Source: JAWSUT01 sp033549345
Lineage (GTDB): Bacteria > Bacillota > Dethiobacteria > Dethiobacterales > Dethiobacteraceae
DNA length: 64,000 bases
Assembly (NCBI GenBank): GCA_033549345.1
Contig: JAWSUT010000002.1
Location: 1 to 64,000 of the forward strand
Direction: 5' to 3'
Shown here piece by piece: positions 34,421-43,245 of this stretch (positions are counted from its first letter, which is position 1; the number at the start of each line of letters is the position of its first letter). Made by a program: the position numbers and the translations under genes. Under the pieces are notes generated by a model. The model had not been told where the DNA came from and ran no database searches. It saw only the letters and a list, made by a program, of their open reading frames with translations.

Positions 34421-35917
34421 TTACTGTGAAGCGGATGTGGTGTGAAAGCGTCTGCCGTCTTTCTTGCAGATCATCTCTATAATTTTTCGGCCGGCTACGG
34501 CTACTGTGGAGATGCCGATCATGCCCTCACCCCACTGCCCGGCCATATAAAATCCTTCCAGGTTGGGCAGGGTTCTGCTCAGGCCTTTTGTGGCTGCGGC
34601 AAAGCCGCCGGGCGGCAGCCAGGGTGCTGTGTAGCCCTGCCAGTTGCCGGTATAGCGTTCAACGGTGAGGGGTGTGGAGACATCGATCATTTCAATTTGT
34701 TCCCTGAGGCCGGGGAAGCGTTTCTCCAGACAGCCGATTACGGTTTGGGCTGTTTTTTCTTTTTCCTCTTCGTAGCTTTGCCGGTCCAACGACAGAGCCT
34801 GCCAGTAAGCAGGGCGGGAACTAAGGGGTACTTTGATTACATAACGGCCTGTCGGCGCCAGGGTATCGTCAAAATTAAACACTTCCACAGACAGTCTGTC
34901 TGCGGGAAAACCACCGATGTGTACCGGTTCATCGAGAAGAACGGTTAATGCGTGAGGTTCCTGAGACATGTCTCTGTTTACGCCAAGTGCGACCTGGACG
35001 GTCATATCGCAATGTTTTGGCGCCTGAGTATAATATTGAATGAGTCTTTCACTGCTGTACTCTCCGTTTAGCATGTCGAAGATGGTGCTGTGGCCGTCGG
35101 CGGCAGAGATGACAATGTCGGCGTCATGGTAATCGCCGTTTTGGAGACGGACGCCTGTCACACGCCCGTTTGCGGTGGCAATTTTGGATACGCGCTTTTT
35201 GTATGCCAGCCGGCCACCCAAGGCGGTAAAGCGGTCTGCGATATTTTGCGCAAAGCGCAGCGAGCCACCGGCGGGCCAACCCAGTGTTCGTTTGGCGCAA
35301 CCGGCCATAAAGTTGAGATTGATGAGAAGGGGGATATCGCTTAGGCCATATTGGATAACGGGAAAGGCACGCTGCAGGAAGGGGTCGGAAAACCGGCCCG
35401 CAAACTGTTCCATCGTCACTTTCCCCCATTTAGCCATCGTCGGAAGCAGCGGCAGCACGGCAGCGGCCGCTTTCCAGGGAGGTAAAAGGGGCAGGGCAAA
35501 TAGCTCCAGCTTTTCGGATTTACGGCACAGGCCGATATACTGGTCTATTAATTTGCTGTCCCCGGGGGAGAGTTCTTTCATATGTTCCGATAGTTTGTCC
35601 AAGTCGGTATACATGATCAGTGACCTGCCGGCGGCGTCTTCCACCCGGACAAACTCATCGTAGAAGACCATATCCTGTTCGCGGAGTGCGCCCAGTTCTT
35701 GCCAGATCGGGTAAAGAGCGGATGAAGAACGGCTACCCGCCAGATGATGTATACAAAAATCTATGGTGTAGCCTTTACGCTGCCAGGCGGTACACAGGCC
35801 GCCCGGTTTGTCATGCATTTCAAAAATTGTCACATCGTATCCGTTCATTCGGGCGTAACAGCCTGCGGAGAGGCCTGCTATCCCGGCACCGATAATGATT
35901 ACTTTCCTTTGTGTCAT
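34421..35917 (-). CDS. CrtI/phytoene-desaturase-like FAD oxidoreductase
   Basis: 498 residues from ATG 35917 (GGAGG 5 nt upstream); a longer start at 35971 has no site. The N-terminus is a dinucleotide-binding fold (VIIIGAGIAGLSAG then KPGGLCTAWQRKGY). The C-terminal FAD-binding part holds GFYMAGQWGEGMIGISTVAV. It belongs to the NAD(P)/FAD-dependent carotenoid-desaturase and prolycopene-isomerase-type family. No carotenoid genes are nearby, so the substrate is unknown. It is transcribed alone. Confidence 0.85.
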   Translation of the reverse strand: MTQRKVIIIGAGIAGLSAGCYARMNGYDVTIFEMHDKPGGLCTAWQRKGYTIDFCIHHLAGSRSSSALYPIWQELGALREQDMVFYDEFVRVEDAAGRSLIMYTDLDKLSEHMKELSPGDSKLIDQYIGLCRKSEKLELFALPLLPPWKAAAAVLPLLPTMAKWGKVTMEQFAGRFSDPFLQRAFPVIQYGLSDIPLLINLNFMAGCAKRTLGWPAGGSLRFAQNIADRFTALGGRLAYKKRVSKIATANGRVTGVRLQNGDYHDADIVISAADGHSTIFDMLNGEYSSERLIQYYTQAPKHCDMTVQVALGVNRDMSQEPHALTVLLDEPVHIGGFPADRLSVEVFNFDDTLAPTGRYVIKVPLSSRPAYWQALSLDRQSYEEEKEKTAQTVIGCLEKRFPGLREQIEMIDVSTPLTVERYTGNWQGYTAPWLPPGGFAAATKGLSRTLPNLEGFYMAGQWGEGMIGISTVAVAGRKIIEMICKKDGRRFHTTSASQ

Positions 35918-36167
35918 GGCATCCTCCAAAATTATTCCGGTAAAGTTCGGATGTTCAAGCTGGTACTGCATTGGTTTGCTTATTCTCTTAAGCTAAGGGA
36001 ATACCCTGCAACTCTGTGTAGATATGGCTGCTTACTACGGAGAAAATTCCTGTCGGCAAGGTTTTAATAATACAGGTGACTATTTAGGAAAAATCGCTGT
36101 TCTTTACACTTCGGTACATACTCAATATAATTCAGCAAGTCAAATCAGAGTAAAGGAGTGATTTCTG

Positions 36168-36420
36168 GTGTCAAGAATGGTTAAGATCTCCGGTAAGGGG
36201 CCAGATTACACTGCCGGCTTCTGTAAGAAAGAAGTTAAACATTAACCCGGGGGAATATGTCCGCCTGGTGGAGGATAGTGAGGGTGTCCGCATTGTAGCG
36301 GCCGAAAATGGAATTGAGTATCTCAGGAGATGTGTACGCGTAGACGGCCTGCAGGATATTGAGCAGGCCAGGCGTAAGGCTTTACAGGAGCGAATCAACG
36401 GAAAAAACCACGGCAAATAA
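36168..36420 (+). pseudogene. AbrB-family gene with a frameshift
   Basis: From GTG 36168 (AAAGGAG 9 nt upstream) the frame gives MVKISGKG then fails. Dropping one C near 36201-36202 restores QITLPASVRKKLNINPGEYV and EDSEGVRIVAAENGIEYLRR, an AbrB/SpoVT-type DNA-binding domain with a long helical tail to the stop at 36420. So one extra base breaks it, either a mutation or a sequencing error. No toxin gene follows it, so it would be an orphan even if intact. Confidence 0.82.
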
Positions 36421-36522
36421 GCGGTACCCATAATACAGGGTGCCGCTTATTTATGATGAGGTTAATTATATTCGGGTACCCTGGGACTCCAGGGCTGATA
36501 TTGATTCGATGTAGCATGTCAG
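36419..36522 (-). pseudogene. Duplicate of a 3' gene end and terminator
   Basis: The hairpin AAGCGGTACCC/GGGTGCCGCTT (36419-36448), then GAGGTTAATT and ACTCCAGGGCTG, repeat the 3' end of the HExxH gene at 39063 together with its own hairpin (39023-39054). On the minus strand the text ISALESQGT matches IAALESQGI. Only about 100 bp of the copy remains, so it is the tail of a lost paralogue. Confidence 0.65.
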
Positions 36523-36540
36523 TGATAAATATTGAAAAAG

Positions 36541-37893
36541 TTAGTCTATGTATTTTTTGCCCACTCTGGCTGCCAACACCACAGGGTCGTATACAGGGGC
36601 GAATGGAGGAGCGTAGGATACGTCAAGATTGAAGGCATCGGCGATGGTCATTTTGTTTTGAATCATGACAGCATAGACGTCTATCCGTTTAACTGCATCG
36701 AGAGGGCCTGCCAGCTGCGCTCCCAGGATACGGCCGTCGTCTTTGCCGGCAATGACAACGGTATGCAGTTGGCCCCCTCCCGGATAATACCGGGCCCTGC
36801 TTCTGCCGGAAACAAGATATTTTACCGGGTTAAAGTTCAACGTCTGAGCCTGTTCCAGGCTGAGGCCAGTGCGTGCGATCCCAAGGTCGAAAATTTTGGT
36901 AATCGCAGTTCCGAGGACTCCGGGGAATTCATCCTGACCGCCGCAGATATTTACCCCGGCAACGTAGCCTTCTCTGTTTGCTTTTAGTGCCAGAGCGACA
37001 TAATCGGGACGACCGGTAATCAGGTTCGTTGTCTGGGCACAGTCTCCGGCTGCGTATATGTAAGGGTAATTTGTTTGCATACGGGTATTCACTTTGACGG
37101 AGTTTTTTATGCCGAGTTCTATGCCGCTGGCTTTCAAAAAAGCTGTGTTTGGCGCTACTCCCGTGGCAATGACCACAAAGTCATAAAGAAGTTCCCCCGT
37201 CTCCGTGCTGATAACAACCTTATTGTTTTTCTCATCCACTCTTTTGATGTGTGTATTCAGATGAAGAATAATGCCTTCCTTCCTCATCTTCTCTTTGATA
37301 AAATTGGAGAGTTCTTTTTCGAAGGTGTTAGACAGATCCTCCCTGCGGTGTATCATGTGCGTTTCCAGCCCTTTTGAGCGAAACGCTTCCAGCATTTCCA
37401 CAGCGATATACCCTCCGCCGATGACGGCGCATGTCTGTGGTTTTTCCTGAGTCATGAAGTCTGTGATTTTCTCAGTGCTTTCCAGGTTGCTAATCGTAAA
37501 TATTCTATCGGTTCCGGAAACAGTGATTCCTTTGGTTGAAGGTATCGCTCCCGTAGAAATAACCAGGAAATCAAAACTTTCTGTTGTGGTCCCTGTCGGA
37601 GTTTTAAGCTCCACAACTTTTTCATCCGGGTTTATGTTTGTAACTTCATGCTGCAGGCGCAGGTCAATTTTTCGTTCTTCGATGACCTGCTTTGGTGTCA
37701 GTTCAATAAGCTCATCAAGTTCGGGAACAAGGCCTGCAATGTAATAAGGTATCCCGCATGCAGCATAAGAAATATATCTGCCTTTTTCAATGACAATGGT
37801 TTCCCACGCAGGTTTTTGCCGTTTGATCTGGCTTGCGGCACTCAGGCCTGCCGCATTCCCTCCGATGACGATGACCTTCTTCAATTTTTTCAC
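36541..37893 (-). CDS. CoA-disulfide reductase-like pyridine nucleotide oxidoreductase
   Basis: 450 residues. Two dinucleotide folds are visible (VIVIGGNAAGLSAASQIK and CAVIGGGYIAVEMLEA), with a single active-site Cys C46 in YAACGIPYYI. PYIYAAGDCA holds the FAD-binding Asp. This is the layout of CoA-disulfide reductases, NADH oxidases and CoA-persulfide reductases, which use one Cys rather than CxxxxC. It lies on the minus strand downstream of ferredoxin and DUF1638, behind a CsoR/CstR-like operator, which favours a sulfur or persulfide role. This inference needs the regulator to be shown. Confidence 0.88.
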   Translation of the reverse strand: MKKLKKVIVIGGNAAGLSAASQIKRQKPAWETIVIEKGRYISYAACGIPYYIAGLVPELDELIELTPKQVIEERKIDLRLQHEVTNINPDEKVVELKTPTGTTTESFDFLVISTGAIPSTKGITVSGTDRIFTISNLESTEKITDFMTQEKPQTCAVIGGGYIAVEMLEAFRSKGLETHMIHRREDLSNTFEKELSNFIKEKMRKEGIILHLNTHIKRVDEKNNKVVISTETGELLYDFVVIATGVAPNTAFLKASGIELGIKNSVKVNTRMQTNYPYIYAAGDCAQTTNLITGRPDYVALALKANREGYVAGVNICGGQDEFPGVLGTAITKIFDLGIARTGLSLEQAQTLNFNPVKYLVSGRSRARYYPGGGQLHTVVIAGKDDGRILGAQLAGPLDAVKRIDVYAVMIQNKMTIADAFNLDVSYAPPFAPVYDPVVLAARVGKKYID

Positions 37894-37939
37894 CTCATAT
37901 CATTTTTACTTGGCTCTTTATAATAATATTTCTCCTTTA

Positions 37940-38578
37940 TTATGTGCGTGACAGCGGTTCCAGAAGCAGATCTTTGAAGCGCTCCAGCGTAACAGGATAG
38001 GGAATGATCGGGATGCCCATCCAGTCGGAGAAATCCAGAAATTCTTCAGGGGTTTCATTCACCATATTTTCGTAAAAACCTATTCCGTCTAACAGCAGCG
38101 CTCCGCCGGTATGAGCAGGAAAATATCCGTTTGCGTTTGCTTTGTCCCAACCTTTGTAGACGAGTTGGCGAAATTTTATCCAACCCGGCGTTAACCAGTA
38201 AAAGTTGTTCCCCTGGCCGTACTGCTGCCGTTCTTCTTCGCTCACTAGCATGTCAAGGCATTGTTTGGCACGAATCCTAAAAATATGTTCCCCCTGTTCC
38301 TCAAGAAGCGTATCAATCGTCCGGTAAGGATCCTGTAAGTTCATGTAGCAGTATTCACTGCCATACACAACAATAATTTTTTCGGAGATCGTCTTGGCCT
38401 GATTAATCTGCTTAACTAGCTGATTTTCCAGATCGGGGAAGTCCTGGTGCAATCCCGGTGTGGTATAAAGTATTTTCGCCGCATCCAAAAAACCTGTTTC
38501 CTGCAGGTAATTTAGCTCGGGTATCATAGTTCCGCAAGACACAATCACCCAATCTTTAAATGAACGGTTCTCTCTCAT
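37940..38578 (-). CDS. DUF1638 protein
   Basis: 212 residues from ATG 38578 (AAAGGGTG upstream). DUF1638 text: IVSCGTMIPELNYLQETGFL, YTTPGLHQDFPDLENQL and VVYGSEYCYMNL with LTPGWIKFRQLVYKGWDKAN. The family occurs mostly in methanogens and anaerobic bacteria near corrinoid methyltransferases, with no defined activity. Here it sits between a ferredoxin and a CoA-disulfide reductase-like gene, with no methyltransferase in view. Confidence 0.85.
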   Translation of the reverse strand: MRENRSFKDWVIVSCGTMIPELNYLQETGFLDAAKILYTTPGLHQDFPDLENQLVKQINQAKTISEKIIVVYGSEYCYMNLQDPYRTIDTLLEEQGEHIFRIRAKQCLDMLVSEEERQQYGQGNNFYWLTPGWIKFRQLVYKGWDKANANGYFPAHTGGALLLDGIGFYENMVNETPEEFLDFSDWMGIPIIPYPVTLERFKDLLLEPLSRT

Positions 38579-38601
38579 AATCTTCACCCTTTCCAATATA
38601 A

Positions 38602-38778
38602 TCAGTCCGGTAACTTTGTAATGGCATGATTTGCACAGACAGCAACACAATGACCACATTTTTGGCATTGCTGCTGATCAATCCGGTAAATGGGATAACT
38701 CTTTTTAATTGCGTCCGCCGGACAAACCGAGATACACGTATCACAAAACCGGCATTTCTCTGTTATTTCAAACCTCAT
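38602..38778 (-). CDS. Two-[4Fe-4S] ferredoxin
   Basis: 58 residues from ATG 38778, with AAGGTG about 6 nt upstream; starts at 38784 or 38787 are less well placed. Two cluster motifs are present: CRFCDTCISVCP (CxxCxxCxxxCP) and CQKCGHCVAVC (same spacing, Ala instead of Pro after the last Cys). It is a small electron carrier. As first gene after the inverted-repeat operator it probably donates to or accepts from the enzymes downstream. Confidence 0.9.
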   Translation of the reverse strand: MRFEITEKCRFCDTCISVCPADAIKKSYPIYRIDQQQCQKCGHCVAVCANHAITKLPD

Positions 38779-38789
38779 GTCCATCACCT

Positions 38790-38834
38790 TGTATCATCTA
38801 AATATACCCTAAGGGGGTATATTTAGATGATACA
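38790..38834. promoter_or_regulatory. 20-bp inverted repeat, CsoR/CstR-like operator
   Basis: A perfect 20-bp inverted repeat with a 5-nt centre (arms 38790-38809 and 38815-38834). Its core is ATACCCTAAGGGGGTAT, very close to the Bacillus CsoR box of copZA as I recall it. CsoR-family repressors sense Cu(I), or sulfane sulfur in the CstR branch. It lies 12 bp upstream of the ferredoxin gene. No csoR or cstR gene is in the window. Confidence 0.7.
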
Positions 38835-39022
38835 CTCTTTGGCGGAAGGCGTCAATACATGAAACCCGGCTATCGCATACAAATAGCATAGTAACGCAAA
38901 AGCAAATACCAAAAAAGCGCCTTGCATCTTGTAGATACATTTCACGTTGGCTAAAACTAAATTTTTTAACGCGCCCGGCAATGGACGGTATGTATAATCA
39001 AACCGTTATTGCTGCCGCAAAG

Positions 39023-39054
39023 AAGCGGCACCCTGTATATACAGAGTGCCGCTT
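39023..39054 (-). terminator. Terminator of the HExxH gene
   Basis: AAGCGGCAC, palindromic centre (CTGTATATACAG), GTGCCGCTT, 9 nt past the stop of the minus-strand gene. It is the same hairpin type as at 36419. Confidence 0.65.
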
Positions 39055-39062
39055 TGGTGAGG

Positions 39063-40340
39063 TTAATTTTCTTCCACTTGAACAGCAATGCCCTGCGACT
39101 CCAGGGCTGCGATAAACTCGGTGTATGTTGTGACCGGCTTTAAAATGACGAGAAATTCCTGCGGGGAGGATGTCTGCAGGCGCAGTCGGGCCAGTGCGGG
39201 GCCAATGTTGTTGATAGCGGTGGGGGAGTCGGCGTAGCTGCCGTGGAAGGCAAAAAAGGCCTGATTTAGTTTGCGGATGGTGTAGCCGTGAGCAAGGAGT
39301 GTTTGGCGTTGTTCTTCCATGTAGCGCTCGGCGATGTCAATTTGCCCTGTACCGAGGAGACGGGCTGTTTCCAGGTAGGTTGCCCGCATAAAGCGGGTAT
39401 AGGAAAAGGTCTCTTCAGCGAGGGGCTGGGGTTCGGAGGGCTGCCGTACTGCCAGGTTGTTTAAGTGTGTACTGTATTCTTCTGTCAGGATAGGTTCTTC
39501 TTCGGGGGAGGCATAGTAACGAAGATAGATTTTATCGCCCAGTTCACGGCCCAGCATGTTAACCACTGTTTCATTGATGGTGTGGAGCTGTCCGCCTTTG
39601 AGGAAGGCTCTGCCCAGAGGGGAGGCCACAAAGAGGTACTGGTGCAGCCATTCGTGGGCACTTAGCTCAAGGAGGCTTCTGATGCTGCCTCTGGGAAAGA
39701 TCTGAGCGGGGTAAAAAACGGCGAGACCGCCTACGGGCTGGACAAGCGCGGATGTGTCCGGGTATGTGTTTTCATGCTGTTGTTCTGTTTGTTCCTGGTC
39801 AAAGAGAGTCAGGTCTTTGCCCAAGAGGCGTGTTGTCTCCACTCTGATTTCGTTACGGGGAGAGGTCACCAGCACATAGTACGCGTTGGCAAAGATGAGT
39901 TTGGGTGGCGGCAGGGCACGGCGAGCCAGTACCAGGCCCTCATCCCCGGCTACGGCTGCTACCTGCTGTTCCACGACCGCTTCGGCATAGGGGCGAATTT
40001 TCTCCCGTTTGTCCCACAGCAGGGAAACGTTTTGGGATGTGACGGGGTCCGGCGTACCCCTGGCGGCTTCTGCCTGCAGCTGGCGTTTCAGTTGACGGTA
40101 TTCTGCGTTTAGTTGCTGAAATTCCTCTACCAGGTGAATATCTGTGTCTTTGGGGTAGTCCCGCTTGACCAGGCGGGTATATTTCCAGACTGTTTTGCCC
40201 AGGGTGGGACCGGCACTTTCCCGCAGTGCGGGGACAAGGCTGTGGCGTAGAAGCTGGTAATGCGGCGCCAGAAAAAAGCCCAGCGGTGCAAGCAGGATGA
40301 GTAGGGTGCAAATGATAATTGTCAGCCACTTTCTTTTCAT
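39063..40340 (-). CDS. Membrane-anchored HExxH putative zinc peptidase
   Basis: 425 residues from ATG 40340 (GGGGGT 9 nt upstream). One N-terminal transmembrane segment (WLTIIICTLLILLAPLGFFL) is followed by a large extracytoplasmic domain. The active-site motif is H229-E230-W-L-H233 with E257 in NETVVNML about 24 residues on, the spacing of gluzincin metallopeptidases. It has no known family name to me. The body before the motif holds a coiled-coil-like segment. The protein is probably a cell-surface protease. Confidence 0.75.
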   Translation of the reverse strand: MKRKWLTIIICTLLILLAPLGFFLAPHYQLLRHSLVPALRESAGPTLGKTVWKYTRLVKRDYPKDTDIHLVEEFQQLNAEYRQLKRQLQAEAARGTPDPVTSQNVSLLWDKREKIRPYAEAVVEQQVAAVAGDEGLVLARRALPPPKLIFANAYYVLVTSPRNEIRVETTRLLGKDLTLFDQEQTEQQHENTYPDTSALVQPVGGLAVFYPAQIFPRGSIRSLLELSAHEWLHQYLFVASPLGRAFLKGGQLHTINETVVNMLGRELGDKIYLRYYASPEEEPILTEEYSTHLNNLAVRQPSEPQPLAEETFSYTRFMRATYLETARLLGTGQIDIAERYMEEQRQTLLAHGYTIRKLNQAFFAFHGSYADSPTAINNIGPALARLRLQTSSPQEFLVILKPVTTYTEFIAALESQGIAVQVEEN

Positions 40341-40431
40341 GATGACTACCCCCGGTTTAATAGTAGCACTGATTACTGCTTTAAACAATATAAGGCGTGC
40401 TTTGGTTTATGTTTCGGGTTATTGTAAGAAA

Positions 40432-40458
40432 GGACGGTATCCAATTTGGATACCGTCC
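40432..40458. terminator. Intrinsic terminator
   Basis: GGACGGTATCC, AATTT, GGATACCGTCC. T-tract is weak, and the site lies between the HExxH gene start and the VOC remnant; it probably ended the now-lost VOC gene. Confidence 0.55.
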
Positions 40459-40489
40459 TCTGCATTGATATTTTCCTTCTTAACCGGCT

Positions 40490-40605
40490 GTTATGTTCTC
40501 GACAAACTAAATGGTTACGCCATTGGGGTCTTTGATGAAGAAGAATTTAATGTGTGGATTAGGTTGGAAGGGGCCGCTTTCGACTGTCAGCCCTTGTTGT
40601 CCTCC
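40490..40605 (-). pseudogene. VOC (glyoxalase) protein remnant
   Basis: On the minus strand the frame reads GLTVESGPFQPNPHIKFFFI then KDPNGVTI, an in-frame stop and FVENI. That is the C-terminus of a VOC/glyoxalase-family protein (consensus FxxDPDGNxIxFVE) with a stop codon inside and nothing upstream. The remainder of the gene is missing. Confidence 0.75.
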
Positions 40606-40785
40606 TTTATGTTAATGGTTGTATTCTTTTAATTCTATTGCTGCATTACATTATCCTTTTAGAGGTGGATGAACGCATTGCGTAAGTAATAGAGGGTTCG
40701 TTACTAGTTATTTCAAGTGGGGTATTGAAGGAATTGTAGCGGAATGTGTAGAAATGCTAAAGTTATTACATGTGAAGGTGATTGG

Positions 40786-41559
40786 ATGCTGGCTGCGGAC
40801 TTTTTCTTTTTTATCATTCTTATAAGTATCTTGGGTCCCACTGTGGGCCTTGTTGTGCTTATTTTCTACAGTATGATGGAGCAGAAGGTGCATTTGCTGG
40901 AGACGGAGAATAAGCGTATTTTTATTGAAAATGAGCTGCAGAGGAGCGAGTATCTGCAGTTGACGCAGCAGATCCAGCCGCATTTTTTCTTTAATACGCT
41001 AAACTCTTTATTAAGCCTGGCGAGGTTAAAGAAGATTGATAAGTTAATTGAGGCTCTGGAACATTTGGCGCTGTTTTTACGGTATAAGTATCAGGAGAAA
41101 GAACATTTAAACCCGCTGCAGCAGGAGATTGACTACACGCGGCATTATTTGGCGATTCAGGAGATGCGTTACGGTGACCGGTTAAAGATAATCTGGGATG
41201 TGGATCCCGGATTGAGTAATGCTCTTGCGCCGCAGTATGTGCTGCAGACATTGGTGGAGAATGCCTTCAAACATGGATTCCAATATATTGAGGGAGATTT
41301 CAGGCTGGAAATTTGTTTGAGCCGGAAGGTTGTTAACAAGCGTGATATGCTGGAGATGGCTGTTTTTGATAACGGGGTCGGGTTTACCCGGCAGCAGCAG
41401 GAGGAGAATAGTTTTGGGGATGGTATTGGGCTGACAAATATTGAAAAGCGGTTGCATTTGCTTTTTGGCAGCCAGGCCAGGATTGAAATTACGGCGGGGA
41501 TTGGTACAGGTGGCGGAGTACGGGTCAACTGGCCCCTGGATTGGGGGGATGAGGTTTGA
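40786..41559 (+). CDS. LytS/YesM-type sensor histidine kinase
   Basis: 257 residues from ATG 40786, 5 nt after GAAGGTG. One N-terminal transmembrane helix, a short linker, then the His_kinase domain with the phospho-acceptor H66 (IQPHFFFNTLNSLL) and an ATPase with ENAFKHGF (N box) and DNGVGF (G1). No extracellular sensing domain is present, so the signal probably reaches it through the membrane segment or another protein. Its last base lies in the start of the response regulator. Confidence 0.9.
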   Translation: MLAADFFFFIILISILGPTVGLVVLIFYSMMEQKVHLLETENKRIFIENELQRSEYLQLTQQIQPHFFFNTLNSLLSLARLKKIDKLIEALEHLALFLRYKYQEKEHLNPLQQEIDYTRHYLAIQEMRYGDRLKIIWDVDPGLSNALAPQYVLQTLVENAFKHGFQYIEGDFRLEICLSRKVVNKRDMLEMAVFDNGVGFTRQQQEENSFGDGIGLTNIEKRLHLLFGSQARIEITAGIGTGGGVRVNWPLDWGDEV

Positions 41560-42272
41560 ATATATTATTGCTTGATGATGAGCCGCTGGAACTTGAACAG
41601 TTGGAATATTTACTGCGTCTCCATTACCCGGCCTGGAAAATAGTAAAGGCTCAGAACGGATCCCGAGCCTTTAGCAAAGCGGATGAACTTTTGAGGAATG
41701 ATGAAACATTTCAGTTAGCTTTTATTGATATTAACCTGCCCGGCAAGTCGGGCCTGGTTGTTGCCTCTGAGTTGGCCGAACAGATGCCGGAGATGAAGAT
41801 GGTAATAGTTTCTGCGTATCAGGATTTTAACTATGCCAAGGATTCCATACAGCTGGGTGTAATTGATTATCTGGTGAAGCCGGTGATTGAACGGGAACTG
41901 CTTTTGGTGCTGGAGAAGATTACGCAGGATGATTTGGACATCCACAGGTATTCGGATTTGGTTCAGAAGGTGATTAAAAAGGTGAAGCAGGATTACCGGG
42001 AGCCTCTGAAGTTATCGGATATTGCAGTAGAGTTGCATATTAATCCTTCTTACCTGAGTCGACGGTTTGGGGAAGAGCTTGGTGTGTCTTTCTCAGACTT
42101 TTTATTGAATTACAGGATTAAGATTGCCGAAATGCTTTTAGTGAAGAACCGTCATTGGAGCATTCAGCAGGTAGCTGATGAGACAGGCTTTAACAGCCAG
42201 CACTATTTCAGTACGGCGTTTAAAAAGGTCGTGAATAAGTCTCCGAAAGATTATCGCAATGATGCAGGTTAA
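41556..42272 (+). CDS. AraC-type response regulator
   Basis: 238 residues from TTG 41556, overlapping the kinase stop by 4 nt. The receiver holds LLLDDEP and D58 in FIDINLPGKSG, the phosphorylation site, with K in LVKPV. The output is an AraC pair of HTHs (LKLSDIAVELHINPSYLSRR and SIQQVADETGFNSQHYFSTA). It converges with the oligopeptide ABC operon, whose last gene it overlaps by 4 nt. It may regulate that operon, though adjacency is the only evidence. Confidence 0.93.
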   Translation: MNILLLDDEPLELEQLEYLLRLHYPAWKIVKAQNGSRAFSKADELLRNDETFQLAFIDINLPGKSGLVVASELAEQMPEMKMVIVSAYQDFNYAKDSIQLGVIDYLVKPVIERELLLVLEKITQDDLDIHRYSDLVQKVIKKVKQDYREPLKLSDIAVELHINPSYLSRRFGEELGVSFSDFLLNYRIKIAEMLLVKNRHWSIQQVADETGFNSQHYFSTAFKKVVNKSPKDYRNDAG

Positions 42273-43231
42273 TATAAGTGGCAGGCGGCATGTTGGCCTG
42301 GCACTATTTCTTTTAAGAGGGGCCTCTCAGTTTGACAGATCTCCATGGCTTTGCTACAGCGGGTATGGAAGGCGCAGCCCGGAGGGGGATTTTGCGGGTT
42401 TGGCACATCGCCTGAGAGGACAATCTGTTCCCGGTTGATGTCGGGGTCCGGTACGGGAACGGCAGACAGCAGGGCTTGCGTATAAGGATGTTTGGGGGAG
42501 TTGTAGAGGGATTTTTTGTCTGCAAGCTCTACGATTCTGCCCAGATACATTACCCCGACACGGGTGCTGAAGTGTTTGATTACACTTAGGTCATGGGCGA
42601 TGAAGATATAGGTGAGGTTGTGTTTTTTCTGTAGGTCCTGCATTAAGTTTAAGACCTGGGCCTGTACAGATACGTCCAGAGCGGAGACAGGTTCGTCGGC
42701 GATGATGATTTCAGGCTCCAGAGTCAGAGCCCGGGCAATGCCGATGCGCTGTCTTTGGCCACCGGAGAATTCATGGGGGTAGCGGTCGGCCAGGGCTTTG
42801 TTCAGGCCCACTTCTTCAAGGAGCCAGGTGATCTTCTCTTCCCGTTGTTTTGGGGAAAAGAGGTTATGGATCTGGTAGGGCTCCATAAGGATATTACGGA
42901 CGGTCATGCGGGCATTGAGGGATGCATACGGGTCCTGGAAGATCATTTGCATCTGCCGCCTGATGGGCCGCATGTTGTGAAAGCTGAGTTTGGAGATATC
43001 TTTTCCTTTATAATGGACTTGGCCGGCGGTGGGTTTAATGAGCTGGAGGATGGTGCGGCCCAGTGTGGATTTCCCACAGCCTGACTCGCCAACCAGACCC
43101 AGTGTTTCCCCTTTACTCAGGGAGAAACTTACATCATCCACCGCTTTGACATAGCCCTGTGTACGCTGGAGGATGCCCTTTTTGACCGGAAAATAGGTTT
43201 TGAGCCCGTTTACTTCCAAGATGTGTTCCAT
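42269..43231 (-). CDS. Oligopeptide ABC transporter ATP-binding protein OppF/DppF
   Basis: 320 residues. Walker A GESGCGKST, signature SGGQRQR, Walker B IIADEPVSALD and the C-terminal Cys-rich segment (GCAFHTRCSKAMEIC) of oligopeptide ABC ATPases. It is the last gene of the operon and forms the heterodimeric ATPase with the 43246 gene. Its start follows GGAGG, 15 nt after the OppD stop. Confidence 0.93.
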   Translation of the reverse strand: MEHILEVNGLKTYFPVKKGILQRTQGYVKAVDDVSFSLSKGETLGLVGESGCGKSTLGRTILQLIKPTAGQVHYKGKDISKLSFHNMRPIRRQMQMIFQDPYASLNARMTVRNILMEPYQIHNLFSPKQREEKITWLLEEVGLNKALADRYPHEFSGGQRQRIGIARALTLEPEIIIADEPVSALDVSVQAQVLNLMQDLQKKHNLTYIFIAHDLSVIKHFSTRVGVMYLGRIVELADKKSLYNSPKHPYTQALLSAVPVPDPDINREQIVLSGDVPNPQNPPPGCAFHTRCSKAMEICQTERPLLKEIVPGQHAACHLY

Positions 43232-43245
43232 AGTTTAATCCTCCG

